DNA from: Noviherbaspirillum sp. Root189
Lineage (GTDB): Bacteria > Pseudomonadota > Gammaproteobacteria > Burkholderiales > Burkholderiaceae_D
Assembly: GCF_001428545.1 (NCBI RefSeq)
Contig: NZ_LMHZ01000013.1
Location: 1,217 to 65,216 of the forward strand
Direction of reading: 5' to 3'
Length of the DNA: 64,000 nt
The translations under genes and the position numbers were made by a program. A model generated the notes under the pieces. The model had not been told where the DNA came from, ran no database searches, and was given only the letters and a program-made list of their open reading frames with translations. Below, piece after piece: positions 56,197 through 64,000 of this stretch; position 1 is the stretch's first letter, and each line of letters begins with the position of its first letter.

Positions 56197-58089
56197 ATGA
56201 ATGCACCGCATCCCGTTCCTCGTCCGATACAGGCACTTTCCGACCAATTGATCTCGCAGATCGCCGCCGGCGAAGTCGTCGATCGCCCTTCTGCCGTGGT
56301 CAAGGAATTACTGGAGAACGCGCTCGATGCGGGCTCGACGCAGATTACCGTTCGACTGGAAGAAGGCGGCGTCAAGCGCATTGCGATTACCGACAACGGT
56401 CGCGGCATTCCGCCGGACCAGCTGCCGCTCGCGCTCGCGCGGCATGCGACCTCCAAGATCGCGTCGCTGGATGACCTGGAACATGTCGGCACCCTGGGCT
56501 TTCGCGGAGAGGCGCTTGCATCGATTGCTTCCGTGGCGCAGCTGACGTTGACATCGCGCTGCGCAGACGCGCCGCATGCCTGGGAAATTGTCGGCCACCA
56601 GACCAACCAGGTCACTCCCGCGTCGGGAGCCCAAGGTACCACGGTCGACGTGCGCGACCTGTACTACAACACCCCGGCGCGCCGCAAATTCCTGAAATCC
56701 GAACAAACGGAATTCGGTCATTGCGCGGAAGTGGTCCGTCGCATTGCCCTGTCTCGGCCCGATGTCACTTTCTCGCTGTCGCATAACGGCAAAACGATAG
56801 ACCACTGGAATGTCTCGGGTGTCGAGAAGCGCAGCGCGCATATTCTTGGAGAGGAATTCGCCAGTGCCCGCCTGCCGCTGGACGAAAACTCAGGATCTCT
56901 GCGCCTGCACGGATTTGTCGGCCTGCCGACCGCATCCAAGGCACGCGCCGATAGCCAGTATTTTTATGTCAATGGCCGCTTCGTCCGTGACAAGCTGCTG
57001 ACGCATGCGGTGCGTGCTGCCTATCAGGATGTTCTGCATGGCGATCGCTATCCCTGCTACGTGCTCGGACTGGACCTCGATCCCGCCCTGGTCGATGTGA
57101 ACGTGCATCCGTCCAAGATCGAAGTGCGTTTCCGGGATAGCCGCGCCGTACATCAATTCGTGTTTCACGCAGTGAGTCGTGCGCTGGCCCAGACCTCGGC
57201 AACCGCATTCGGTACAGCGCCCCCGCCTGTCACGGCCACATCCGGCACGTTGGGCACATTGGGTACTTCGGGCACGCTGCCATGGGTGCGCGAACAGAAG
57301 CAGACCGCTTTCAGCATGCCGTTCTCTTCCGGTGCAGGCGTTGCGCAAACAAGCACGGCCTACGGCGCCCTGTTTTCCCCTTCTCCTTCTTCAATCACGC
57401 CAAGCGGAATGGAAGAGCGGCCTGGCAACATGCAGACAACAGGCTTCATTCCCGAATTGCAGCGCACCTATGGCGCGACACCGGCGCAGAGTCTGCCCGA
57501 TGATGAATACCCGCTTGGTTTTGCGATTGCCCAGCTGCACGGCATTTATGTTCTTGCACAGAACACGAAAGGCCTGGTGCTGGTCGACATGCATGCGGCG
57601 CACGAACGCATCCTGTACGAGCATCTGAAAAATGCGCTCGATGCGGACGCCCTGCAAATCCAGCCGCTGCTGATCCCGGTGACCTTTTATGCAGATCCGG
57701 TTGAAGTCGGCACCACGGAAGAAAACCAGCAAGCCTTGCAGGCGCTTGGGTTCGATATCAGCGCATTGTCGCCGACCACGCTGGCGGTGCGTGCCATTCC
57801 TGCGTTATTGAAAGATGCGGATGCGCAGACGCTGGCGCGCGATGTGCTGCGGGATGTGCGCGAGTTCGGCGGTTCACGGGTACTGGTCGAGCGCCGCAAT
57901 GAAATGCTCGGCACCCTGGCCTGTCATACCGCCGTACGTGCCAATCGCAGCCTGACAGTGCCGGAAATGAATGCGCTGCTGCGCCAGATGGAAGCGACCG
58001 AACGCGCCGACCAGTGCAATCATGGTCGGCCGACGTGGGTGCAACTCGCCCTGTCGGACCTGGACAAGCTGTTCCTGCGCGGCCAGTAA
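56197..58089 (+). CDS. mutL: DNA mismatch repair protein MutL
   Basis: 630 aa from ATG 56197 (MNAPHPVPRPIQALSDQLIS). GHKL ATPase motifs: IAAGEVVDRPSAVVKELLEN, ITDNGRGIPPDQL and GFRGEALASIASVA, then the transducer and a variable Ser/Thr/Gly linker (about 335-440), and the dimerisation domain with VLVDMHAAHERILYEHL. There is no DQHA(x)2E endonuclease motif in the C-terminal domain that I can see, so strand choice may use another nuclease. A TATAAT lies just before the start. Confidence 0.94.
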   Translation: MNAPHPVPRPIQALSDQLISQIAAGEVVDRPSAVVKELLENALDAGSTQITVRLEEGGVKRIAITDNGRGIPPDQLPLALARHATSKIASLDDLEHVGTLGFRGEALASIASVAQLTLTSRCADAPHAWEIVGHQTNQVTPASGAQGTTVDVRDLYYNTPARRKFLKSEQTEFGHCAEVVRRIALSRPDVTFSLSHNGKTIDHWNVSGVEKRSAHILGEEFASARLPLDENSGSLRLHGFVGLPTASKARADSQYFYVNGRFVRDKLLTHAVRAAYQDVLHGDRYPCYVLGLDLDPALVDVNVHPSKIEVRFRDSRAVHQFVFHAVSRALAQTSATAFGTAPPPVTATSGTLGTLGTSGTLPWVREQKQTAFSMPFSSGAGVAQTSTAYGALFSPSPSSITPSGMEERPGNMQTTGFIPELQRTYGATPAQSLPDDEYPLGFAIAQLHGIYVLAQNTKGLVLVDMHAAHERILYEHLKNALDADALQIQPLLIPVTFYADPVEVGTTEENQQALQALGFDISALSPTTLAVRAIPALLKDADAQTLARDVLRDVREFGGSRVLVERRNEMLGTLACHTAVRANRSLTVPEMNALLRQMEATERADQCNHGRPTWVQLALSDLDKLFLRGQ

Positions 58090-58093
58090 ACAC

Positions 58094-59311
58094 GTGAATA
58101 CCGTCATCGGACCACTCGCGCAGTTCGCGCAAGCGCCCCTGCTGTTGCTCATCATCGCCTTCATGATGCTGCAACCCTTGTCGACCGATCTTTACCTGGC
58201 GTCGCTGCCGAGCCTGGCGAGCAGTTTCGGCGTATCGCCATCGACGGTACAACTGACGCTATCACTGTTCGTGATTGGCTTTGGCGGCGCGCAGCTGGTT
58301 ATCGGACCGCTGTCCGATCGCTTCGGCCGTCGTCCTATCCTGCTCTGCGGACTTGCGCTCTATCTTGCGGCAAGCCTACTCTGCGGGCTGTCGACATCGA
58401 TTGCCATGCTTATTTCAGCGCGCTTCCTGCAGGCGCTCGGCTGCTGCGCCGCGGTCGTCATTGCGCGCGCGGTGGTTCGCGATGCGTACGAACCCGAACA
58501 CAGCGTACGCGTCGTGGCCAGTGCCAGCACCTGGCTGTCGCTGGCCCCGATCGTCGGCCCCATCCTGGGCTCGTATCTTCAGGTGACGTTCGGCTGGCGC
58601 GCCGCTTTTGCCGCGCATGGAATCTTTTCAGCCTGCCTGCTGGCAGTGTGCCTGCGGCATATGCCCGAAACCAATATGCACAAGAATCCGCGCGCCACCG
58701 AATTATCGGGCCTGCTGGCGAATTATCGGATGGTATTGGGCGCACGCGAGTTCTGGGCGCATGCGCTGCCCGGCGCTTTTTCCTACGGCGCCATCTTTGC
58801 ATTTATTTCGGGATCTTCTTTCGTCCTGATCCAGGTGCTCAATGTGCCGACCGCATGGTTTGGCTACTGCTTTGCATTGGGCGTCTCGGGCTACATGATC
58901 GGCACTCTTGTCTGCCGCCGACTGCTGCCGCGAATTGGTGCCAGTGGAGCGTTCCGTATCGGCAGCCTGGTATCGTTGCTCGCCGGCGGCGGCTTCCTGC
59001 TTGCAGCGACGGTGGGCATTGCACATTGGTCGCTGATGCTGGCCGCCATGTTTTCGGCAATGCTTGCCCACGGGATCAATTTCCCGATCGCGCAGTCTGG
59101 TGCAGTCTCGCCGTTTCCTGCACAGGCCGGCACGGCGGCGGGTTTAATGGGAGCGCTGTATATGAGCGTTGCTTTTGCGGTAGGCACGATCATCGGCGTT
59201 ACCCATAATGGCACGCTGTATCCATTGGCGATCATTTCCTGCATCTTGGGACTGCTGATCTTTATCTCGGTGCGCACCATTCCGGGCACCATCCTGAAAA
59301 CCGCGTCATGA
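58094..59311 (+). CDS. MFS drug-resistance transporter, Bcr/CflA type
   Basis: 405 aa from GTG 58094, four bases after the mutL stop; the frame is open upstream inside mutL. Twelve membrane helices. The early [18 protein letters not shown], motif [19 protein letters not shown] and [21 protein letters not shown] place it with Bcr/CflA exporters (bicyclomycin, sulfonamide, chloramphenicol). Its stop overlaps the miaA start by four bases, so mutL, this gene and miaA form one unit. Start codon uncertain. Confidence 0.86.
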   Translation: MNTVIGPLAQFAQAPLLLLIIAFMMLQPLSTDLYLASLPSLASSFGVSPSTVQLTLSLFVIGFGGAQLVIGPLSDRFGRRPILLCGLALYLAASLLCGLSTSIAMLISARFLQALGCCAAVVIARAVVRDAYEPEHSVRVVASASTWLSLAPIVGPILGSYLQVTFGWRAAFAAHGIFSACLLAVCLRHMPETNMHKNPRATELSGLLANYRMVLGAREFWAHALPGAFSYGAIFAFISGSSFVLIQVLNVPTAWFGYCFALGVSGYMIGTLVCRRLLPRIGASGAFRIGSLVSLLAGGGFLLAATVGIAHWSLMLAAMFSAMLAHGINFPIAQSGAVSPFPAQAGTAAGLMGALYMSVAFAVGTIIGVTHNGTLYPLAIISCILGLLIFISVRTIPGTILKTAS

Positions 59312-60279
59312 ATTATTCCGCAAAGCCGCTGGTAGTGGCGATCATGGGCCCGACCGCGTCTGGCAAGACCGCTGCGGCGCTCAACATTGCACGTCATCTC
59401 CCGGTCGAGATCATTTCCGTGGATTCGGCACTGGTTTTTCGGGGGATGGACATCGGCACCGCTAAGCCGACACGTGAAGAACGCGCCCAGGCACCGCATC
59501 ACCTGATCGACATCCTCGATCCGACTCAAGCCTATTCGGTCATGCAATTCCGCGATGACGCGATAAGACTGGTCGCGGAAATTGCAGGTCGCGGCAAGCT
59601 GCCACTGCTGGTAGGCGGCACCATGCTTTACTTCAAGGCATTGCGTGATGGTCTTGACGCATTGCCGCAAGCCGACCCGGATGTACGCGCCAGACTGGAT
59701 GCCGAGGCTGTACAGGTTGGCATGCCCGCCATGCATGCCAGACTTGCCACACTCGATCCCGAAACCGCGGCACGCTTGAAACCTAACGATTCGCAGCGCA
59801 TTCAGCGTGCGCTGGAAATCATCGAGCTGACCGGCCAGCCGATGTCCGAGTTGCTGGCAAAGGCTCCAAAGAGTGAGCTTCCTTTCGACCTGCTGCCGCT
59901 TTCCCTTGAACCATCCGACCGCAGTGTGCTGCACAAACGTATTGCGGACCGCTTTGTCGCCATGCTTGATCAGGGTGACAGCGGCCTGATCGGCGAAGTC
60001 AAACAGCTGCGCGCGCGCGGCGACCTGCATCTTGGCCTGCCCTCGATGCGCTGTGTCGGCTATCGTCAGGCCTGGGAATACCTGGATGGCCAGTACGGGT
60101 TTGAAGCGCTGCAAGAAAAGGGGATCGCCGCCACACGCCAGCTCGCCAAGCGGCAACTGACTTGGCTGCGGTCGATGCACGACCGCATCGTAGTCGACTG
60201 TATCAAGCCGGATGCATCGGCACAGATTGTTGACCAAGTGACAAATCATTTGCGACACCGGGCAACCAGTTCCACGTGA
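59308..60279 (+). CDS. miaA: tRNA dimethylallyltransferase MiaA
   Basis: 323 aa. P-loop [18 protein letters not shown], then [20 protein letters not shown] and [38 protein letters not shown] and the C-terminal [14 protein letters not shown] tRNA-binding part. Adds dimethylallyl to A37 of UNN-reading tRNAs. Usually next to mutL, as here apart from the MFS gene between them. ATGA overlap with the upstream gene. Confidence 0.95.
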   Translation: MNYSAKPLVVAIMGPTASGKTAAALNIARHLPVEIISVDSALVFRGMDIGTAKPTREERAQAPHHLIDILDPTQAYSVMQFRDDAIRLVAEIAGRGKLPLLVGGTMLYFKALRDGLDALPQADPDVRARLDAEAVQVGMPAMHARLATLDPETAARLKPNDSQRIQRALEIIELTGQPMSELLAKAPKSELPFDLLPLSLEPSDRSVLHKRIADRFVAMLDQGDSGLIGEVKQLRARGDLHLGLPSMRCVGYRQAWEYLDGQYGFEALQEKGIAATRQLAKRQLTWLRSMHDRIVVDCIKPDASAQIVDQVTNHLRHRATSST

Positions 60280-60339
60280 CAATGCCGCTCGCACATCTTG
60301 ACAGACGTAATCAGAGACCGCATAATCTATGGCTATTCT

Positions 60340-60416
60340 GGTGATATAGCTCAGTTGGTTAGAGCACAGCACTCATAATGCTGGGGTCGGTGGTTCAAGT
60401 CCACCTATCACCACCA
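60340..60416 (+). tRNA. tRNA-Met (CAU), elongator
   Basis: 77 bases including encoded CCA. Acceptor GGTGATA/TATCACC, D arm AGCTCAGTTGGTTAGAGC, anticodon arm with loop CTCATAA (CAU at 60374-60376), T arm with GGTTCAAGTCC. The first acceptor pair is G-C, as in elongator tRNA-Met and unlike initiators. Confidence 0.94.
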
Positions 60417-60423
60417 AATACCG

Positions 60424-60460
60424 AAGGCCGTAACCTGTCAAATGGGTTACGGCCTTTTGC
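60424..60460 (+). terminator. Terminator of tRNA-Met
   Basis: Perfect 12-bp stem AAGGCCGTAACC (60424-60435) and GGTTACGGCCTT (60445-60456), followed by TTGCTTTG. Confidence 0.85.
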
Positions 60461-60784
60461 TTTGTATGACTGTTAGGCCAACAGTTCGTGATGCTTGTTG
60501 CCGATCATGGAAAACCATTCACGCTGAAATGAACATTCCCTCAGAAGCGGTGATCGACAACCGACGCGTCCAGATGGCGCCTCATGCAAGAATCGCCTCC
60601 GCGTTTACCTTGCCACCTGCTTCTATCCACAGCCCGATGTAGCCTCAATTCCCCTTCTGAACGTCGTCCATTTATCCCTCTTGGCGGATACGCCCCGTTC
60701 TCGTATTCCATTTCGCTGCATTTGATTGCGCTCGGCTCAAATCATGGCGCGAGCATGCATGCACGTTTTTTGCAGGAGCATTTT
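60461..60784. other. Intergenic region before the SulP gene
   Basis: About 320 bases between the tRNA terminator and the SulP start. The SulP frame is open through the last 200 of them, but the encoded stretch is Pro/Ser-rich and unlike the family, so I treat it as untranslated. Nothing else is recognised. Confidence 0.45.
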
Positions 60785-62305
60785 TTGAACATCACCGCAC
60801 AGTCCGATATCAAAACCAATGTATTAAGCGGCATCACCGTATCGTTGGCGCTCGTGCCCGAAGCCATCGCCTTTGCCCTCGTCGCCCACGTGAGTCCACT
60901 GACGGGTCTTTATGCAGCCTTTATCGTTTGCCTGATCACTGCGGCTTTGGGCGGACGTCCCGGCATGATTTCCGGCGCGACCGGTGCGCTGGCCGTAGTG
61001 ATGGTCTCTATCGTCGTGCAGCACGGACCGGAATATCTCTTTGCCACCGTCATTCTGATGGGGATGCTGCAAATCCTGTTTGCATTGCTGAAACTCGGCA
61101 AGCTCATTCGGATGGTGCCTCACTCGGTCATGCTGGGCTTCGTCAACGGTCTGGCGGTCGTTATCTTCATCGCACAGTTCGGCCATTTCAAACTTGCCGG
61201 CCCGGACGGCATGCCTGTCTGGATGGCGGGAACGGCGCTGTACACCATGCTCGGATTGGTTATCCTGACAATGGCAATCATTTATCTGCTGCCCAAAGTG
61301 ACCAATATCATTCCCTCCTCGCTGGCCGCGATCCTGATCGTGTCGGGCCTGGTCGCCGGACTGGGCATTCAGACCAAAACCGTCGGCGATATGGGTTCCA
61401 TTGCCGGCGGACTGCCGCAATTCCATATTCCCCAGGTTCCTTTGACACTGGATACGCTCTACATCGTTTTTCCCTATGCACTGATTCTGGCCGCAATCGG
61501 GCTGATCGAGTCGCTGTTGACCCTCAACCTGATTGACGACATCACGAACACACGAGGCAAGCCAAATCGCGAGTGCCTGGCGCAGGGCACCGCCAATGTG
61601 GTTGGAGGCTTCTTTGCCACGATGGGCGGATGCGCAATGATTGGGCAGAGCATGATCAACATTAACAACGGGGCACGGCAAAGATTGTCGGGTCTGGTAG
61701 CCGCCGTTTTTCTGCTCGGCTTCATCTTGTTTCTCTCCCGCTGGATCGAAATGATTCCGTTGGCCGCACTAGTTGGACTGATGTTTGTTGTCTGTGAAAA
61801 GACATTTGAATGGAGCAGTCTCCAGGCGTTGCGCAAGATCCCGAAGCAGGATGCGATGATCGTGGCGGGTGTCACGATCATCACCGTGCTGACGGATCTG
61901 GCCATCGCTGTTTTTGCCGGCGTCGTGTTTGCGTCCCTCGTGTTCGCATGGCAGCACGCTAAACAGATCCAGGCAAAGGCGACGATGGATGCTCAAGGCT
62001 GGAAGGTTTATGAACTGCAAGGCTCACTTTTCTTCGCATCGACGGCAAATTTCCTGAGCCTGTTCGATCCGGCCAACGATCCGCAGCATGTCGTGATTGA
62101 ATTCCGGCATGCCCGCGTTGTGGATCATTCCGCGGTGGAGGCAATTGATTCGCTGGCGGCGCGTTATCAGCAGGCGGGAAAGACGTTACATCTTCGCCAT
62201 TTAAGCGCCGATTGCCTTGAACTGCTGGACAAGGCAAAGGGTATGGTGAAGGTGAATGAATTTGAAGACCCGCACTACCATATCGCGGATAACAAGCTTG
62301 GCTGA
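60785..62305 (+). CDS. SulP-family anion transporter with STAS domain
   Basis: 506 aa from TTG 60785 (NITAQSDIKTNVLSGITVSL), chosen because AGGAG lies six bases before it; ATG 60755 and 60584 are in frame but add non-family sequence. SulP core with PEAIAFALVAHVSPLTGLYA, GMISGATGALAVVMVSIV and QGTANVVGGFFATMGGCAMIGQSM, about 11-12 helices. The STAS domain (about 400-490) contains VIEFRHARVVDHSAVEAID. Carries sulfate, bicarbonate or a carboxylate; not decidable from sequence. Confidence 0.9.
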   Translation: MNITAQSDIKTNVLSGITVSLALVPEAIAFALVAHVSPLTGLYAAFIVCLITAALGGRPGMISGATGALAVVMVSIVVQHGPEYLFATVILMGMLQILFALLKLGKLIRMVPHSVMLGFVNGLAVVIFIAQFGHFKLAGPDGMPVWMAGTALYTMLGLVILTMAIIYLLPKVTNIIPSSLAAILIVSGLVAGLGIQTKTVGDMGSIAGGLPQFHIPQVPLTLDTLYIVFPYALILAAIGLIESLLTLNLIDDITNTRGKPNRECLAQGTANVVGGFFATMGGCAMIGQSMININNGARQRLSGLVAAVFLLGFILFLSRWIEMIPLAALVGLMFVVCEKTFEWSSLQALRKIPKQDAMIVAGVTIITVLTDLAIAVFAGVVFASLVFAWQHAKQIQAKATMDAQGWKVYELQGSLFFASTANFLSLFDPANDPQHVVIEFRHARVVDHSAVEAIDSLAARYQQAGKTLHLRHLSADCLELLDKAKGMVKVNEFEDPHYHIADNKLG

Positions 62306-62334
62306 TTGTTATCGTCGTCAATGAACGGCCAGGG

Positions 62335-62492
62335 TAATACCGATCCCAACCCATAACGCACCATGAGATCGCGTCTTTTTCCGGGGGCGCCGAGCTGCCT
62401 GCCGGCGTTGCACTCGTCGTCAATAGCCCGCTATTGACTCCTCCTGCGCCTTGCCAGTCAAAAAAATCCATCGATCTCATTTGTCACGTTAC
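62335..62492. mobile_element. MITE-like element, copy B (inverted, one end lost)
   Basis: Reverse-oriented relative of copy A at 46571. One terminal repeat is intact (TAATACCGATCCCAACC, 62335-62351) and the palindromic core GTCAATAGC-CC-GCTATTGAC is kept in complement form. It contains about 46 bases missing from copy A (roughly 62370-62416). At the other side similarity stops after CGTTAC (62492), where the csgH-like coding sequence begins, so the distal terminal repeat is lost. Confidence 0.8.
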
Positions 62493-62810
62493 TGGCGCCG
62501 GTTTCCCTGTGCAGTCGAAGCGGTAGGTGCTCTCGCCCTGTCCATCCCGTTTCAGGGTGAGTTCGACCTTGCAATTGGCATCCGGTTGCACGCTTACTGT
62601 TACCTGACCAAGTCGTGTGGGTCGTGCGGCGAGCGCGGTAATCTGCCCTTGCTGGCTGATGCGCGAAGTGCCGGCACCCGCCTGCTGAAGTACATCCATC
62701 CTGAAGCCGAGCCGAACGTCATTAACGCTCTTGACATACGGGACCATCACCATTTGCCCGCCGCCGGGAGTCGAGTCCAGCCAGACTTGAAGGTCTGCAT
62801 CTGCCACCAT
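62484..62810 (-). CDS. CsgH-like curli assembly protein
   Basis: 108 aa with AAAGGA upstream of ATG 62810. Beta-rich: VWLDSTPGGGQMVMVPYVKS, DVRLGFRMDVLQQAGAGTSR, and two cysteines (NCKVEL and RFDCTG) likely forming a disulfide, as in the CsgC/CsgH fold that keeps curli subunits from aggregating. It lies directly downstream of the curlin-repeat gene. Oddities: no signal peptide can be seen although an in-frame stop lies upstream, and the last codons V-T-stop come from the MITE-like repeat, so the original C-terminus may be lost. Confidence 0.65.
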   Translation of the reverse strand: MVADADLQVWLDSTPGGGQMVMVPYVKSVNDVRLGFRMDVLQQAGAGTSRISQQGQITALAARPTRLGQVTVSVQPDANCKVELTLKRDGQGESTYRFDCTGKPAPVT

Positions 62811-62838
62811 GATGTAATTCCTTTAGAACGATGGTAAA

Positions 62839-62863
62839 AAGGCGGGCATATTGTGCCCGCCTT
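62839..62863 (-). terminator. Terminator after the curlin-repeat gene
   Basis: AAGGCGGGC (62839-62847) and GCCCGCCTT (62855-62863), a perfect 9-bp stem with a seven-base loop. On the minus strand it is followed by TTTACC. It lies between the curlin and csgH-like genes and would limit csgH-like expression. Confidence 0.85.
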
Positions 62864-62906
62864 CAAAGCTGCGAGCCTCGCATCAGAGAGGCTCAACGTT
62901 CAACTA

Positions 62907-64000
62907 TTAGTGCTGCCAGATAGCTGCATGGTTTGTGTTGCCAGCCTGATTGATCGATGCAACATGACCATTTCCGGTTTGCAGGATAGCAGCAGTATTA
63001 CGTGCGGCGTAGCTCGCGCCATCGCCATGCTGCGCGATAGTCGCGAAGCTTCCATTGCCAGCCTGCGCAACGTTAGCATAGCTCCAATCACCAGTTTGAG
63101 CGATCGATGCATTCAATGCGTTACCGCCGCCCTGATTGATCAAGCCATCATTGTTGTTGCCTGCCTGAACGATCTTGGCCGAGGAATTGCCCGCGTTGTT
63201 TTGCGTCACGGATGCTGCGTTCAGTGTGCCGTCCTGTGCAATGGTTGCGGAACTGCTGTTACCACCGTTCTGCATGATTGTCGCTGTCTGGAACGAGCCG
63301 TTCTGGTAGACCGATGCGATATCCTTGTAGCCATTGGTCTGCGTAACGTTCGCGAGATTGCTATTGCCCGACTGAGTGATATTGGCATCGAACAAACCTT
63401 GTACCACACCGCCACCTGGGGAAACGGTACCACCGCTCTGGTGAATGCCTGCAACCTGGTTGTTGCCGGACTGGTCGATCGTTGCCTTGCTAAAGTCGGC
63501 CAGGCCGCCTTGTGTAATATTTGCCGTTTGCACCGCACCGGACTGGTTGATAGACGCGTTGCTCGACCAGGTATTCGTCTGCAGAACGTTGGCCTTGCTG
63601 CCGCTTCCCGATTGCACCACCGTTGCGCTGCCTTCTTTCGTGCCGGCATTCTGATTGATAACGGCACTCTGGTTGTCACCAGTTTGCGTCACGGTCGCGG
63701 TCTGGTTATAGGTGTTGTTCTGGTTTACCAGCGCATCGCTCTGATAGCCGTTTGACTGCGTTACCTTCGCTACGTTGGCATTGCCGCCAGTCTGGTTGAC
63801 ATTGGCGGTGAACTTGCCTTCAGAAACCGCCCCACCAGGGAAATAGCTTGCGCCGCTCTGATTGACAGTGGCATTTTGGTTGCTGCCGGACTGGAACACG
63901 TTAGCGTTGCTGTAATCAGCCAGACCGCCTTGAGTCACATTGGCAGTGTTCGAAGAATCGAACTGCGTCACAGTAGCGTTGCTGAACCAGGTATTGGTTT
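62907..64000 (-). CDS. Curlin-repeat amyloid protein (CsgA/CsgB-like), N-terminus beyond the window
   Basis: At least 363 aa, open to the window edge (no start needed at 63971). Almost the whole sequence is curlin repeats with the form A-x-V-x-Q-x-G-x3-N-x-A (for example NANVFQSGSNQNATVNQSG), about 22-23 residues each. Above that is a longer period: TNTWFSNATVTQ near the edge and TNTWSSNASINQ recur about 140 residues apart, each followed by TQGGLADYS/TQGGLADFS. Ends in NHAAIWQH. Forms extracellular amyloid fibres in biofilm. Too long for classic CsgA. Confidence 0.85.
   Translation of the reverse strand, partial: TNTWFSNATVTQFDSSNTANVTQGGLADYSNANVFQSGSNQNATVNQSGASYFPGGAVSEGKFTANVNQTGGNANVAKVTQSNGYQSDALVNQNNTYNQTATVTQTGDNQSAVINQNAGTKEGSATVVQSGSGSKANVLQTNTWSSNASINQSGAVQTANITQGGLADFSKATIDQSGNNQVAGIHQSGGTVSPGGGVVQGLFDANITQSGNSNLANVTQTNGYKDIASVYQNGSFQTATIMQNGGNSSSATIAQDGTLNAASVTQNNAGNSSAKIVQAGNNNDGLINQGGGNALNASIAQTGDWSYANVAQAGNGSFATIAQHGDGASYAARNTAAILQTGNGHVASINQAGNTNHAAIWQH

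Overview
This window looks like chromosome of a betaproteobacterium (Burkholderiales, most like the Oxalobacteraceae such as Herminiimonas or Herbaspirillum). The grounds are an rpsU-yqeY-dnaG-rpoD block with a long Lys/Ala-rich and acidic RpoD N-terminus, Bug/TctC-type binding proteins with a TctCBA transporter, a PHA phasin, and NasA/NirBD nitrate assimilation. No 16S is present, so the genus is a guess from gene content.

Layout. 1-5360 is an AT-richer accessory segment. It holds the end of an IS3-type element, a truncated ORF, a retron-like cassette (phosphoribosyltransferase-like ORF, structured non-coding stretch, YADD reverse transcriptase) and a DarT/DarG DNA ADP-ribosylation toxin-antitoxin pair. 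It stops against the 3' end of a CAU-anticodon tRNA, a typical integration boundary. 5.5-11.1 kb is rpoD, dnaG, yqeY and rpsU. 12.7-25.4 kb is a nitrate/nitrite assimilation region: nirB, a 40-aa peptide, nirD, nasA, ybiB and cobA run leftward; narK and a PP2C-kinase fusion run divergently; an HPP-CBS membrane protein and a MarR regulator follow. 25.5-29.1 kb is a metal (zinc-type) uptake operon without its ATPase. 29.3-33.4 kb is a nitrate ABC transporter (nrtABC) with the ANTAR regulator nasT. 33.4-45 kb is mostly housekeeping and transport (tsaD, plsY, ybaK, phasin, xerD, ogt, tctCBA, uspA, terC). 45-52 kb has a second Bug protein, a lone dctP, a dctBR-like two-component system, an AEC transporter and queG. 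52.9-60.4 kb is tsaE, amiC, cheW, dedA, mutL, an MFS exporter, miaA and tRNA-Met. 60.8-64 kb is a SulP transporter and a curli-type locus cut by the window end.

How it works together. The strongest regulatory result is that the two nitrate loci share one control logic. narK and nrtA carry the same 16-base sigma-54 promoter, nirB has a weaker one, and a perfect NtrC-type dyad lies between nirB and narK. The nrtA transcript is predicted to start one base before a two-hairpin ANTAR RNA target (both hexaloops have A at position 1 and G at position 4), followed by an intrinsic terminator and then nrtA; the ANTAR protein NasT is the next gene upstream. Nitrogen limitation would start transcription and NasT would decide read-through.

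Other structure: a small element with terminal inverted repeats (MITE-like) occurs twice, just after dctP and at the 3' end of the csgH-like gene, where it supplies the stop codon. A perfect TTTGTGCG-N-CGCACAAA palindrome lies upstream of both the phasin gene and tctC.
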